From contig DATKMK010000122.1 of assembly GCA_035541895.1 (NCBI GenBank), positions 1 to 64,000 of the forward strand: a stretch of DNA of 64,000 bases. The letters are read 5' to 3'. Below are positions 36,284-45,540 of the stretch, piece by piece. The notes beneath the pieces are model-generated. The model did not search any database, had not been told where the DNA came from, and saw only the letters and a list, made by a program, of their open reading frames with translations. Each line of letters starts with the position of its first letter. Position 1 is the first letter of the stretch. The stretch is from DATKMK01 sp035541895. Lineage in GTDB: Bacteria > Desulfobacterota > Binatia > HRBIN30 > JACQVA1. Made by a program: the position numbers and the translations under genes.

Positions 36284-37669
36284 ATGCGCCGAATAGTGGT
36301 GGTCCTTGTTGCCGTCAGTCTCAGCGGATCGGTTCGCGCGGATGAACTCTCGCCCGCGCAACAGCGGGTACACGCGATCTACAAGGAACTGATCGAGATC
36401 GACACTACCCATTCCAGCGGCAGCACGACCGTAGCGGCCAATGCGATGGCGAAGCGGCTCACGGGCGCTGGATTTGCGGCTCACGATGTTCACCTCCTCG
36501 GCCGCAAGCCGAATCGTGGCAATTTGGTGGTGCGGCTGCACGGCAGCGGCTCGCAACCGCCGTTGCTCTTGCTCGCCCACCTCGATGTCGTCGAGGCCAA
36601 GCGCAGCGATTGGAGCGTCGACCCTTTCAAGCTGATCGAACACGACGGCTACTTCTACGGGCGCGGCACGCTCGACGACAAGGTGATGGCAGCGATTTTC
36701 GTCGACCAGATGATCGCACTCAAGCAGGAGAGAGTTAGGCCGAATCGCGACATCATCTTGGCTCTGACGGCGGACGAAGAAGGCGGGCCGGACAACGGCG
36801 TCGCCTGGCTGCTCGCGCATCACCGCAGCCTGGTGGACGCCGCCGTGGTGCTCAACGAGGGCGGCGGCGGTCGGATGCGCGACGGTCGGTACCTGCTCAA
36901 CACGGTGCAGGCGAGCGAAAAAACGTACACGAACTTCGTGCTCGAAGTGAAAAACAAAGGCGGCCACAGCTCGCTGCCGACGAAGGACAACGCCATTTAT
37001 CGACTCGCCGACGGCCTCGCTCGGCTTGAACGGTTCGAGTTTCCGGTCGAACTCTCCGAGGTCACGCGCACGTTCTTCGCGCGCAGCGCCGCCATCGAAA
37101 GCGATTCGGTTGCCGACGACATGCGGGCGCTGCTGCGCGAGCCCCCCGACCCCGCTGCGGTTGCCCGTCTGAGCGACACGCCGGTACACAACGCGATGAT
37201 TCGCACGACCTGCGTCGCAACTCGATTGGATGGGGGACATGCCGACAATGCCTTGCCGCAAACCGCGCGGGCGAACATCAATTGCCGCATCTTGCCAGGA
37301 CACACCGCCGCAGAAGTTCGAGACACGCTCGTTCGGGTGCTCGCGGACGAGCAGATCGCGATCACCGAACCTGAGCCTGCGGTACCCGGGCCCGCGTCGC
37401 CGATCGATCCGCAGTTCATGTCGGTGGTCGAGCGGCTCAGCGAATCGATGTGGCCGGGCGTGCCGGTCGTGCCGACGATGAGCACCGGGGCGAGCGATTC
37501 ACGCTACTTTCGGAACGTCGGCATGGCCGCATACGGGGTCTCCGGGCTGTTCGTCGAGATGGACGATATTCGCGCGCACGGACGCGACGAACGAATCGGC
37601 GTCAAGCAGTTCTATGAGAGCTGGGTGTTTCTTTCGCGTTTGATACGAGCCTTGGCAACGAATGGCTGA
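36284..37669 (+). CDS. secreted M20 family metallopeptidase
   Basis: This 461-aa protein has a signal peptide (RRIVVVLVAVSLSGSVRA). The M20 catalytic motifs are all present: LLLLAHLDVVEA (metal His-Asp), GRGTLDDKV and ALTADEEGG (catalytic Glu pair). The dimerisation domain includes FVLEVKNKGGHSSLP, and a C-terminal His sits in DIRAHGRDERI. Family members cleave dipeptides, acyl-amino acids or carnosine-like compounds with two zinc ions. The signal peptide places it outside the cytoplasm. The ATG at 36284 is selected because upstream in-frame residues precede the signal peptide without cause. Confidence 0.9.
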   Translation: MRRIVVVLVAVSLSGSVRADELSPAQQRVHAIYKELIEIDTTHSSGSTTVAANAMAKRLTGAGFAAHDVHLLGRKPNRGNLVVRLHGSGSQPPLLLLAHLDVVEAKRSDWSVDPFKLIEHDGYFYGRGTLDDKVMAAIFVDQMIALKQERVRPNRDIILALTADEEGGPDNGVAWLLAHHRSLVDAAVVLNEGGGGRMRDGRYLLNTVQASEKTYTNFVLEVKNKGGHSSLPTKDNAIYRLADGLARLERFEFPVELSEVTRTFFARSAAIESDSVADDMRALLREPPDPAAVARLSDTPVHNAMIRTTCVATRLDGGHADNALPQTARANINCRILPGHTAAEVRDTLVRVLADEQIAITEPEPAVPGPASPIDPQFMSVVERLSESMWPGVPVVPTMSTGASDSRYFRNVGMAAYGVSGLFVEMDDIRAHGRDERIGVKQFYESWVFLSRLIRALATNG

Positions 37670-37694
37670 ACGATGCTGAACGACCACTCGCGAT

Positions 37695-40583
37695 TCATGA
37701 AAAGGTTTCCAGCGCGGCGTGCAATCGCGTGATCTCGCTCTCCAGCGATTGCTGAATCGCCGCTGCCTGACTCAAGTCACCGCCGCGTGCGGCACTCTCG
37801 AGCCGAGCCGCTGCTCCAACCACGCGGTCTGCTGCCAGGTTTGAGGCAGCCCCCTTCAAAGTGTGCGCCGCCAGCGTCACCGCCGCCGCATCGCCTCTAG
37901 CGACGCCATCGCGGAGCTGTTCGAGGAGTCGCGGGTACTCGTCGAGGAACACTTGGACGACGGCATCGATCAGTTCACGATTGCCGTCCAAGCGCCGCGC
38001 AAGCTCGGCACGGTTGATGGCTTCGGGGGTCGAATTCGACGCGGCATCGCGTGGGTGTACCCAGCGCTGCAACACGGCGCGCAGTTCGCGGGGCTGAATC
38101 GGTTTGCTGAGGTAGTCGTCCATGCCCGCGGCGAGACAACGATCGCGATCGCCCTGCATGGCATTGGCGGTGACGGCGATGATCGGCGTGCGACGGACAG
38201 TTTGCGCCTCGATCATGCGGATCTGTGTGGTGGCTTCGAACCCGTCCATCTCGGGCATGCGGCAGTCCATGAGTATCGCGTCGTAGCGCGAGTGCGCGAT
38301 CGCCGTGATCGCTTCGCGACCGTTCGTCGCGACCTCGGCGCAATAGCCGAGCTTTTCCAACATGTGGACCACCACCTTCTGGTTCACGGCGTTGTCCTCG
38401 GCGACGAGGATTCGCGGCGCCGCGGTCGAAGCGTCGGCAAGCGAGGTGGCGGCAGACGGGGGATGCGGAGATTTGGTGTGCGTGGCCGAACGCGTCGTCG
38501 CGGCGCTCTCGACGATGCCGGTGTGCACGATTATCGGTGTATCTGACCCACGCCGGTCCTGCGGCATGGTGCGACGCGATTGGAGGTTGAACCGTGCCGT
38601 GAACCAAAACGTACTGCCCCTTCCCGGATCGCTGTCGACACCGATCTCGCCGCCCATCAATTCGATCAGCCGCTTGGAAATCGCGAGCCCGAGGCCGGTT
38701 CCACCGTACCGTCGAGTGGTCGAGGGATCGGCTTGCGCGAACGCCTCGAACAGGCGCTCGCGGCGGTCGCGCGCGATGCCGATGCCCGTGTCGGAGACTT
38801 CGTAGCGCAGCAGGGCCTGATCCGCTCCTCGGTTCGCCAACCTCACTCGCACGATCACTTCGCCCCGCTCGGTGAACTTCACCGCGTTGCCAATCAGGTT
38901 GAGGAGGATCTGACGCAGGCGGCCGGGATCGCCGCGCAACTCGCATGGGACTTCGGGATAGATCCACGATGCCAACTCCAGGCCCTTGAGCTGCGCCGAC
39001 TGCCCCAGCAGATCGACGGCGTCCTCGACGAGCTGGCGTAGGTCGAAATCCACGAATTCAAGTTCGAGCCGGCCGGCTTCGATCTTCGAAAAATCGAGGA
39101 TGTCATTGATCAGTGAGAGCAACGCCTGGCCGGAGGTCCGGATGGTTTCGGCGCATTCACGCTGCTCCTGGCCGAGCGCCGTTTGCAGGAGCAGTTCGGT
39201 CATGCCGATGACACCGTTCATGGGTGTGCGAATCTCGTGACTAATCGTGGCCACGAAGTCCGACTTCGCGCGGTTCGCGCGCTCGGCGGTGTCCTTGGCG
39301 TCGCGCAATTCGATCTCCGCACGTTTCGCTTCTGTTATGTCGATGTGCGCACCCAGCATGCGGGTCGGAATTCCGCTGCCGTCCGAGCGCATGGTGGCGC
39401 GGCTCAACATCCAGCGGTAGCTACCGTCCTTGTGACGAAGGCGAAACTCGGTGGTGTAAATTCCGTAAGGATTGCGCAAGTACTTGAGCACCGAAGCGAC
39501 CAGCCGTTCCCGGTCGTCGGGATGAACGATGTCCATCCACTCCTGCCAGGTGCCGCCGAAGTCATCGTGGCGGTAGCCGAGCTGCTGCTTCCACGATGAT
39601 GAATAGTGAGTTCGATTCGAGCGGATGTCCCAGTCCCACAACCCGGTGTGCGACCCTTCCACCGCGAGTTGCAGCCACTCCTGGGTGGCGCGCAGTTCAT
39701 CCTCGGCGAGACGCCGGAGGGTGATGTCCTCGTGCGCGAGGACCACGTGGGTTTGATCGGCATAGGCGAACGGCGTCACGCGGATCGCGAGCCAACGGCG
39801 TTGGCTCGGGCCCTGCACCGCGTATTCGCAGTAAAATTCCGACCGCTCACCGCAGAGCACGTCGCGGATGCCGCTTGCGACGGCGCCGGCATCGACCCCG
39901 TCGCCGTGTCCCGTACCCTCACACGCCGTAAGGTAGTTGGCCCCGATTCCGAGTGCCGCTCCAAGAAAAAGGTTCTCGTTTCCCGTTCGCCGCCATGGCT
40001 CGTTGACGGCGATGATCGTTCCGGCGGCGTCGAGGATCGCAATGCACGCGGGCAGGGCATCGAGGGTTGCATTGAGGAAACGATGCGCATCACGCAGTTG
40101 CTGTTCGACCCGTCGCGACTGCGAGACGTCGTGCGCGATCACCAAGAAGCCGCTGATGGCTCCGCCGGCATCGCGCAGCGTGGTCACCGCGAGGTTGGCA
40201 GTGAGCGTGGTGCCATCTTTGCGAACGTAGGTCCACTCGCGCACGTCCCGCTCCGCCAGCCGGGCACGCTCGGCCACGACATCAAACCCAGACACCGGGC
40301 GTCCGAGTTTGTCGCTGAGATCGCGGCCGCGCTGCAGCATTTCCGCCGGGGCGTGGATCACTTCGGGGGTGTGGCGGCCAACCATCTCGCCCGCGGTGTA
40401 TCCGAGGAGTCGTTCAGCTCCCGCATTGAAGAGAGTGATCACCCCGTCGGGATCGGTTGCAATGATCGAAATCTCCGTCGCGCTGTCGAGTACCGCGCTG
40501 AGTTCGAGGGGCGGTTGCGGGGGCGCTGGGTCTGATCGCCCAGGTCGAGCGACGGCGAATCTGCGGGCCAGCGAGCGGATCAT
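37695..40583 (-). CDS. hybrid sensor histidine kinase with receiver and Hpt domains
   Basis: This 962-aa protein has no membrane segment, so it is a soluble sensor. Three PAS domains lie at about 30-145, 150-270 and 285-425. HisKA carries His449 (ATISHEIRTPMNG), followed by an HATPase with N- and G-boxes. A receiver domain has Asp773 (DAILMDCRMPEMDGF). The C-terminal Hpt has His907 (AAHTLKGAA). This is a complete phosphorelay chain ending in Hpt, which normally passes phosphate to another receiver. The sigma-54 response regulator 5 kb upstream is the obvious candidate. It is the last gene of the minus-strand block, 117 nt after the sensorless kinase. Confidence 0.93.
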   Translation of the reverse strand: MIRSLARRFAVARPGRSDPAPPQPPLELSAVLDSATEISIIATDPDGVITLFNAGAERLLGYTAGEMVGRHTPEVIHAPAEMLQRGRDLSDKLGRPVSGFDVVAERARLAERDVREWTYVRKDGTTLTANLAVTTLRDAGGAISGFLVIAHDVSQSRRVEQQLRDAHRFLNATLDALPACIAILDAAGTIIAVNEPWRRTGNENLFLGAALGIGANYLTACEGTGHGDGVDAGAVASGIRDVLCGERSEFYCEYAVQGPSQRRWLAIRVTPFAYADQTHVVLAHEDITLRRLAEDELRATQEWLQLAVEGSHTGLWDWDIRSNRTHYSSSWKQQLGYRHDDFGGTWQEWMDIVHPDDRERLVASVLKYLRNPYGIYTTEFRLRHKDGSYRWMLSRATMRSDGSGIPTRMLGAHIDITEAKRAEIELRDAKDTAERANRAKSDFVATISHEIRTPMNGVIGMTELLLQTALGQEQRECAETIRTSGQALLSLINDILDFSKIEAGRLELEFVDFDLRQLVEDAVDLLGQSAQLKGLELASWIYPEVPCELRGDPGRLRQILLNLIGNAVKFTERGEVIVRVRLANRGADQALLRYEVSDTGIGIARDRRERLFEAFAQADPSTTRRYGGTGLGLAISKRLIELMGGEIGVDSDPGRGSTFWFTARFNLQSRRTMPQDRRGSDTPIIVHTGIVESAATTRSATHTKSPHPPSAATSLADASTAAPRILVAEDNAVNQKVVVHMLEKLGYCAEVATNGREAITAIAHSRYDAILMDCRMPEMDGFEATTQIRMIEAQTVRRTPIIAVTANAMQGDRDRCLAAGMDDYLSKPIQPRELRAVLQRWVHPRDAASNSTPEAINRAELARRLDGNRELIDAVVQVFLDEYPRLLEQLRDGVARGDAAAVTLAAHTLKGAASNLAADRVVGAAARLESAARGGDLSQAAAIQQSLESEITRLHAALETFS

Positions 40584-40700
40584 TGCTGCAATTAAATCAT
40601 GCGCCGCTCGCCTGGAAAACCAAATTCACTCGCCCCGCCGGAGCGAGACCCGGCCGGAACTAACGGGCTCGTTCAGCTTCTAGCCCGGTTGGATGCGCGT

Positions 40701-41597
40701 TCAGCGCGATAACGGCTGCGACGACGATTCGTCGAGTGCCCAGTCGCGCGTGTCTGGCGCAGGATGCGCAAAACACGCGGTGAACCAAAACGTACTACCC
40801 GCTCCCGGCGCACTGTCGACGCCGATGTCGCCGCGCATCATCGAGGCGAGTCGCCGGCAAATCGCCAAACCGAGCCCAGTCCCACCGTGCCGGCGCGTGG
40901 TGGAGGTGTCGATTTGAGAGAACGGTTGAAACAAGCGATCGCGGCATTCGGGGTGAATGCCGATGCCGGTATCGCTGATCTCGAAACGGAGCCAGAGGCC
41001 GGGAGACTCCTCGGCGGTCCGTTTGACGCGCACAACGACCTCGCCGCGTTCGGTGAATTTCACCGCGTTGCCGACGAGGTTGATCAGTACTTGACGCAGA
41101 CGGTTGGCATCGCCGCAGAGCGTGCGGGGCACGTTGCGATAGATCAACGGCGTGAGGTGGATTCCCTTCTCAGTCGCACTGGCCAAAAAGAGATCGACCG
41201 CTTCCTTGACGATGCCACGCGGATCGAACGCCGAGGATTCGAGCGCGACCCGCCCAGCTTCGATACACGAGAAGTCGAGAATGCTGGTGAGCGTAGAGAA
41301 AAGTGCTTGGCTCGAAACGCGAGCGGCCTCGACGAACTCGCGCTGGCGGGGGTCTAGCGGCGTATCGAGGAGGAGTGAGATCATGCCGATGACGCCGTTG
41401 AGCGGCGTACGAATCTCGTGGCTGATCGTCGCCAAGAATTCGGACGGGACCCGGTTGACGGCGTCGGCGTCGGTCACCGCTGGCGCCCGCCCTTCGCAAC
41501 CCACGACCTCGACCTTCGCTGATTCACCGATAGGGTCCGTCCGACCTGTCACTTGGCTGCTTTGACGGCGTTCCGCGTGTGCGCGCGACATGTGCAT
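40701..41597 (-). CDS. sensorless histidine kinase
   Basis: This 298-aa protein has only about 50 unstructured N-terminal residues, then HisKA with His60 (ATISHEIRTPLNG), and an HATPase with NLVGNAVKF, DTGIGIHP and GTGLGLAI. All kinase motifs are intact, but it lacks sensor, membrane and receiver domains. It closely parallels the kinase core of the hybrid kinase downstream, so it may have arisen by duplication. The start codon lies 4 nt after the stop of the large LamG protein, with no clear ribosome-binding site, so it is translationally dependent on that gene. It may need a partner protein for signal input. Confidence 0.9.
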   Translation of the reverse strand: MHMSRAHAERRQSSQVTGRTDPIGESAKVEVVGCEGRAPAVTDADAVNRVPSEFLATISHEIRTPLNGVIGMISLLLDTPLDPRQREFVEAARVSSQALFSTLTSILDFSCIEAGRVALESSAFDPRGIVKEAVDLFLASATEKGIHLTPLIYRNVPRTLCGDANRLRQVLINLVGNAVKFTERGEVVVRVKRTAEESPGLWLRFEISDTGIGIHPECRDRLFQPFSQIDTSTTRRHGGTGLGLAICRRLASMMRGDIGVDSAPGAGSTFWFTACFAHPAPDTRDWALDESSSQPLSR

Positions 41598-41601
41598 GGG
41601 G

Positions 41602-44600
41602 TTAGCGAATTACGCTGAGCTTCGTTCGAGCCGATGTCGAATGCCCCTGGCCATCGGACATCCGGCAATTGTAGTTGACGACGCCGGACGCGGCGGGTGC
41701 GACGCTCACGGTGACCTGGATCTGCGCGGTGAGCGTCGCGGCGCAGGGTGCACTCCCGAGGTCCCAGGTCAATACACCATTCGCTTCGCTGGTTGGCTCC
41801 GGCGTCGCCCATTCATAGGTCAGTTGCGGCGGCAGGATTGCCTGGAGGAAGACCCCGGAGGCAGCACGCTTTGCTGTTGCCGTCATCGTGTAGGTGAGGG
41901 TGGACAAGGCGGCTGCCTTTGGCGGGCCTTGGATCGCGACCTTCAGCTGTGGCGGTGCCGGCGGGCTGGCGGTGCGGTAGAGGCTCCTCGTGTTGATGGC
42001 TGGACAGCCGGTATAGACCGATTGCCAGCATTGGCCATCGCTGTTGTTCAACTCGACGACGAACGAGGGATCCTGATTGAAGAGTTGATTGCTTCCCGCC
42101 GGAGTCGGACGCGGCACGTTAGGCCCGGCGCCTTGCACGCTGAGGGCCCCGCCGGTGGCGCTTGATCGCAGCCAGAGAGCCGACAACCCATCGCGGCCCT
42201 TACCCTTGTCCACGTAGGCGAATCCGTTCTTTCCCGCTGGGTTCCAACACGGGAGTCCGGCGCACGTTGCGCTGGCGGGAATCACCGTTGAGATCACCGG
42301 ATTTGGAACGCCGGTCGTGACGTCGTAGACACAAAACGCGTATGCCGTCGTCCGCGGGTCAGCGAAGGCGGCGGGGTTGGTAGCTGCCGCATTGGACAGT
42401 TTCCAATCCAGGCCGCCTGTGCCGTTGCCTTCCGAGAATAGGAAGGACTTCGAATCACTGGTCGTACACGCGGTATTGGGTACCGCGCCGCATGTGCCGG
42501 CCGGACGAATCGGTGTCACGGTTGGTGTGGGGGTTGCCGTCGGGGTGGCGGTCACGCTCGGCGTCGGCGTTGAGGTCGGTTGAGTCGGCGTCGCGGTCGG
42601 TCCGAGCACACGGATTGCCACGGCGTCCGAATTGTTGCCGAGGTTCGGATCAGTTTCGTTGGCTGCAGCGGTTGCCGTCGTGGTGATAGTGCCCGGACTG
42701 ATCGGTGCCACGATGACCGTGATCGTCGTCGACTGACTCTTCACCAATGTGCCCAGACGACAGGACATGACGCCATCCAGCTGCGCGCAACTGCCTTGAT
42801 CGGCCAATGCCGAAGCGAAGGCGACACCCGCGGGAAGATTCTGCGAGAGCGAGACGTCGCTTGCGTCGTCCGGTCCGGAATTAGTGACATGAATCGTGTA
42901 GGTGAGCTGCTCCCCGACCGCCATTGGATTGGGCGCGCCGCTGATGCTGATCGCCACGTCCGCAGCCGGTGTCGGAGTCGGGGTTGCCGTTGGGGTGAAC
43001 GTGGGCGTCGTAGTCGGTGTGGCCGTCGGGGTTGTGGTCGCAGTGCGTGTCGGGGTTGCCGTGGCGGTTGAAGTTGGCGTGGTCGTCGGTGTTCGAGTCG
43101 GCGTCAAGGTTGGGGTGGAGGTTGGCGTCGCCGTGTTCGTCGGGCTTACGGTCGGCGTATTCGTCGCGGTGCTTGTTGGCGTCGCCGTTGGCGTGTCCGT
43201 CGGCGTCTGAGTTGGGGTGTCGGTTGCGGTCGCCGTCGGCGTGTTTGTCGGGGTGCCCGTCGGCGTGGAAGTCGGCGTGGCGGTTGGCGTCTGAGTCGCA
43301 GTCTTTGTCGGGGTCGGGGTCGGGGTACTCGTCGGAGTATTGGTTGCCGTCTGAGTCGGGGTGTTCGTCGGCGTGGCGGTTGGTGTCTGGGTCGACGTAT
43401 TGGTCGGCGTCGGCGTCGGGGTGCTGGTGTGGATGGGGCACGACATCGTGTCGGCCATATCCGCCGCGATTCCCGAGGCAGTGAGCACTTGGTTGTAGAT
43501 GCGCACGTCGTCGATGGTTCCCAAGAATCCATCGATATCGGGCGCGTCGTCGTTGCCGATCAGATACGAAGTCGTGCCGTTGCCGGTCTGGGACAAGAAC
43601 GCTTGTGTCGTTGCGCTGCCAACCTCGTACGACGGGATTGTTGCCGCGCCGTCGACGTACCATTTGTTTCCGGTCGAACCCGACGTATACGCGAAGTGGT
43701 GCCAGCCGCTCCACCCGTTTGGTGTAGTGGTCAATTGAATGTAGGCGATCAGGCGGGCGCCGGCGCCGTCGTAGGCGTCGATCTCCCAGTACACCCCGGT
43801 CGAATCCGCAAAAATGTACGAGTACAAGTCGCCGGTGTAGACCTGGCCGCCGCTGCCGGCGAAGAACATCGTATAGGCGCTTCCGGCCTCTGTTGTGTCG
43901 AGGGTCCCGACCTTTGCCCACATCTCGATTGTCCCGCTGGACATCCAATCAAACGTGTCCGGCGGGCCGAACGAAATCTCAGAGTCCGCGCCGGCGGTAT
44001 CACTGAACTGAATCCCGAGACCGCTGTGTCCCGACACCCAGGTCACACCGGAGCCGAGTGTGCCGGCGTGCCCGTTACCTGTGTTGTCTGCCGTTGTCGT
44101 GCCGGCGCCTTCCTCGAAGCAGAACATACACTGCCGCCCAGGCGTGGGCGTGTTGGTCGGGGTGGAGGTGAGGGTCGGCGTATTGGTCGGCGTGAAGGTC
44201 GGAGTGAGGGTCGGAGTCCGCGAAGGTGTGTTCGTCGGGGTCAGTGTCGACGTGATCGTTGGCGTCGCTGTCGGCGTGTTGGTCGGCGTAGTGGTTGGTG
44301 TCAGGGTCGGCGTGCGTGTCGGGGTGATGGTTGGTGTCTGAGTAATGGTCGGCGTTTGAGTCGAGGTGAGCGTTGGAGCGCCGACCGGCAGGGTGTTGGT
44401 ACGTGTCGGTGTCGCGGTCGGAGTGGAGGTCGGGGTCGCGGTAGGGGTGCTCGTTGAAGTTGCCGTCGGCGTGTTCGTTGACGTCACTGTCGGGGTCGCG
44501 GTTGGGGTTGCCGTCGGCGTGCTTGTGGGTGTGAAGGTCGGTGTGCTCGTCGGTGTGGGCGTGGGAACAATCGGTTTGAGCACGAGTAAAATCCCGCCGT

Positions 44601-45324
44601 TTCGTGCGGTCCCTGACAGCGTTGCTTTGCCGGCGCCGGTCGCGCCGGGGGTTGCATCGATTGTCCACGCCGCGCCAACGGAAGTGGAAGCGCTCTGGGC
44701 ATCGTAGAGTTCGGTGAGGGCGCCGGACAGCGAGGTTGTCCACGCAGACCAGGTTCTCGGGCTACCCGCCATCCCGAACATAATCAGCGCCGCGTTCGCC
44801 GATGCAGTGGTGATGCTGGTGGCGTTTACGGTCCGCGAGCTTGAGGCTGAGACGGAAATCGACCCAGGCGCAACGTCGAAAGGCGTTCCCACTGTGTTCA
44901 CGCCTGAGAAGGCAACGAGGGCCCCGACTGCCGACGTGACTCCCGTGCCCAAGGTAAACGTATAGCTCGTCCCCTCCGACGCGGTGGCGACCTTGTACAG
45001 CACTGCGCCAAGATGCTTGGTTGAGCCGCCGAGGTTCGCGCCTGCGATCAATGTCCAACCCGACAACGACGGGTTGGTCGTATTGTTTCCGATCTGAGCG
45101 AAGGTGGCGATCATCACATCGCCTTGGACAACCCCGGCTGGCTGACTGACAGTCAATGAGGTGGTCGTCGTCTTGCCCGTTGTGGCGACGCCGCGCTGCG
45201 CGATTGCGGCCGCCGCGATGCTCGGCTTCACGGCACCACCGAGCGCCAAAAGCAACAGGAACGCAGCGAACAAGCGTGCGCTTCGATTCGAAAAGGACGT
45301 GTTGGGTGCGGCGTGGCGATGCAT
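41602..45324 (-). CDS. giant secreted LamG/DUF11 protein with Thr-Pro linkers
   Basis: This 1240-aa protein has a signal peptide (LFAAFLLLLALGGAV). A jelly-roll-like N-domain spans about 40-260, then a first Thr-Pro linker of about 145 residues. A LamG-like domain (CFEEGAGTTTADNTGNGHAG start, VDGAATIP turn) is followed by a second Thr-Pro linker of about 160 residues. A DUF11 domain (MAVGEQLTYTIHVTNSGPDDASD), a third linker, an unassigned part and a final DUF11-like domain complete it. It is probably a long surface or secreted adhesin. The ATG at 45324 follows GGAG. It lies behind a sigma-54-like promoter and the NtrC-type regulator, and ends 4 nt before a kinase gene. Confidence 0.85.
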   Translation of the reverse strand: MHRHAAPNTSFSNRSARLFAAFLLLLALGGAVKPSIAAAAIAQRGVATTGKTTTTSLTVSQPAGVVQGDVMIATFAQIGNNTTNPSLSGWTLIAGANLGGSTKHLGAVLYKVATASEGTSYTFTLGTGVTSAVGALVAFSGVNTVGTPFDVAPGSISVSASSSRTVNATSITTASANAALIMFGMAGSPRTWSAWTTSLSGALTELYDAQSASTSVGAAWTIDATPGATGAGKATLSGTARNGGILLVLKPIVPTPTPTSTPTFTPTSTPTATPTATPTVTSTNTPTATSTSTPTATPTSTPTATPTRTNTLPVGAPTLTSTQTPTITQTPTITPTRTPTLTPTTTPTNTPTATPTITSTLTPTNTPSRTPTLTPTFTPTNTPTLTSTPTNTPTPGRQCMFCFEEGAGTTTADNTGNGHAGTLGSGVTWVSGHSGLGIQFSDTAGADSEISFGPPDTFDWMSSGTIEMWAKVGTLDTTEAGSAYTMFFAGSGGQVYTGDLYSYIFADSTGVYWEIDAYDGAGARLIAYIQLTTTPNGWSGWHHFAYTSGSTGNKWYVDGAATIPSYEVGSATTQAFLSQTGNGTTSYLIGNDDAPDIDGFLGTIDDVRIYNQVLTASGIAADMADTMSCPIHTSTPTPTPTNTSTQTPTATPTNTPTQTATNTPTSTPTPTPTKTATQTPTATPTSTPTGTPTNTPTATATDTPTQTPTDTPTATPTSTATNTPTVSPTNTATPTSTPTLTPTRTPTTTPTSTATATPTRTATTTPTATPTTTPTFTPTATPTPTPAADVAISISGAPNPMAVGEQLTYTIHVTNSGPDDASDVSLSQNLPAGVAFASALADQGSCAQLDGVMSCRLGTLVKSQSTTITVIVAPISPGTITTTATAAANETDPNLGNNSDAVAIRVLGPTATPTQPTSTPTPSVTATPTATPTPTVTPIRPAGTCGAVPNTACTTSDSKSFLFSEGNGTGGLDWKLSNAAATNPAAFADPRTTAYAFCVYDVTTGVPNPVISTVIPASATCAGLPCWNPAGKNGFAYVDKGKGRDGLSALWLRSSATGGALSVQGAGPNVPRPTPAGSNQLFNQDPSFVVELNNSDGQCWQSVYTGCPAINTRSLYRTASPPAPPQLKVAIQGPPKAAALSTLTYTMTATAKRAASGVFLQAILPPQLTYEWATPEPTSEANGVLTWDLGSAPCAATLTAQIQVTVSVAPAASGVVNYNCRMSDGQGHSTSARTKLSVIR
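42506..42600 (-). repeat. Thr-Pro linker tract 3 of the LamG protein
   Basis: A short degenerate ACN-CCN tract encodes a TPTQPTSTPTPSV-type linker between the DUF11 domain and the C-terminal part. Confidence 0.85.
42960..43440 (-). repeat. Thr-Pro linker tract 2 of the LamG protein
   Basis: About 160 codons of TPT/TNTPTAT tetrapeptide repeat join the LamG and DUF11 domains. The complementary strand gives long false open frames because of the simple-sequence bias. Confidence 0.9.
44138..44575 (-). repeat. Thr-Pro linker tract 1 of the LamG protein
   Basis: About 145 codons of TPTxTPT repeat join the N-terminal domain to LamG. It is similar in style to the tracts at 12256-12723 and 59850-59935. 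Confidence 0.9.
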
Positions 45325-45350
45325 GCGTTTGAGCTCCACTGGGAGAACAA

Positions 45351-45366
45351 CGCACAATGGATGCCA
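45351..45366 (-). promoter_or_regulatory. sigma-54-like -24/-12 promoter of the LamG-kinase operon
   Basis: On the minus strand the sequence is TGGCATCCATTGTGCG. The -24 GG and the -12 GC are exactly 10 bp apart, the sigma-54 spacing, and only the TTGC box has a mismatch (GTGC). Transcription would start near 45340, leaving a leader that holds the GGAG site before the ATG at 45324. The upstream gene encodes a sigma-54 activator. Confidence 0.45.
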
Positions 45367-45479
45367 GGACGAGCGGAATGCCCGCCCGCCACACGACCAA
45401 AAACTTCCAAATCATCACGCGCTTGGCGGCGGAGCCGCGGCCCGACGACGGGGCCCGCTGACTTGCCAGACCGCACATT

Positions 45480-45527
45480 TGTCTCACGCGTGTCGCAAGT
45501 GTCTCGGCCGTGTGATTCACCGAGACA
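45480..45527 (-). promoter_or_regulatory. repeat cluster, probable activator (UAS) sites
   Basis: On the plus strand there are TGTCTCA (45480), TGTCGCA (45491) and TGTCTCGG (45500-45507), then an inverted CCGAGACA at 45520-45527. The last two form an 8-bp inverted repeat with a 12-nt spacer. The cluster lies about 115-170 bp upstream of the sigma-54-like promoter, the usual distance for NtrC-type enhancers, and sits directly after the regulator gene. Confidence 0.45.
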
Positions 45528-45540
45528 TCTGCCGGACAGG

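Noticed and set aside
41800..45360. Many long plus-strand frames opposite the LamG protein
   Set aside because: They arise from the simple-sequence Thr-Pro tracts and GC bias and show no protein character.
45358..45480. An upstream ATG (near 45415) with a signal-peptide-like reading on the minus strand
   Set aside because: It is in another frame from the LamG protein and runs on as a shadow; the ATG at 45324 already has a signal peptide.
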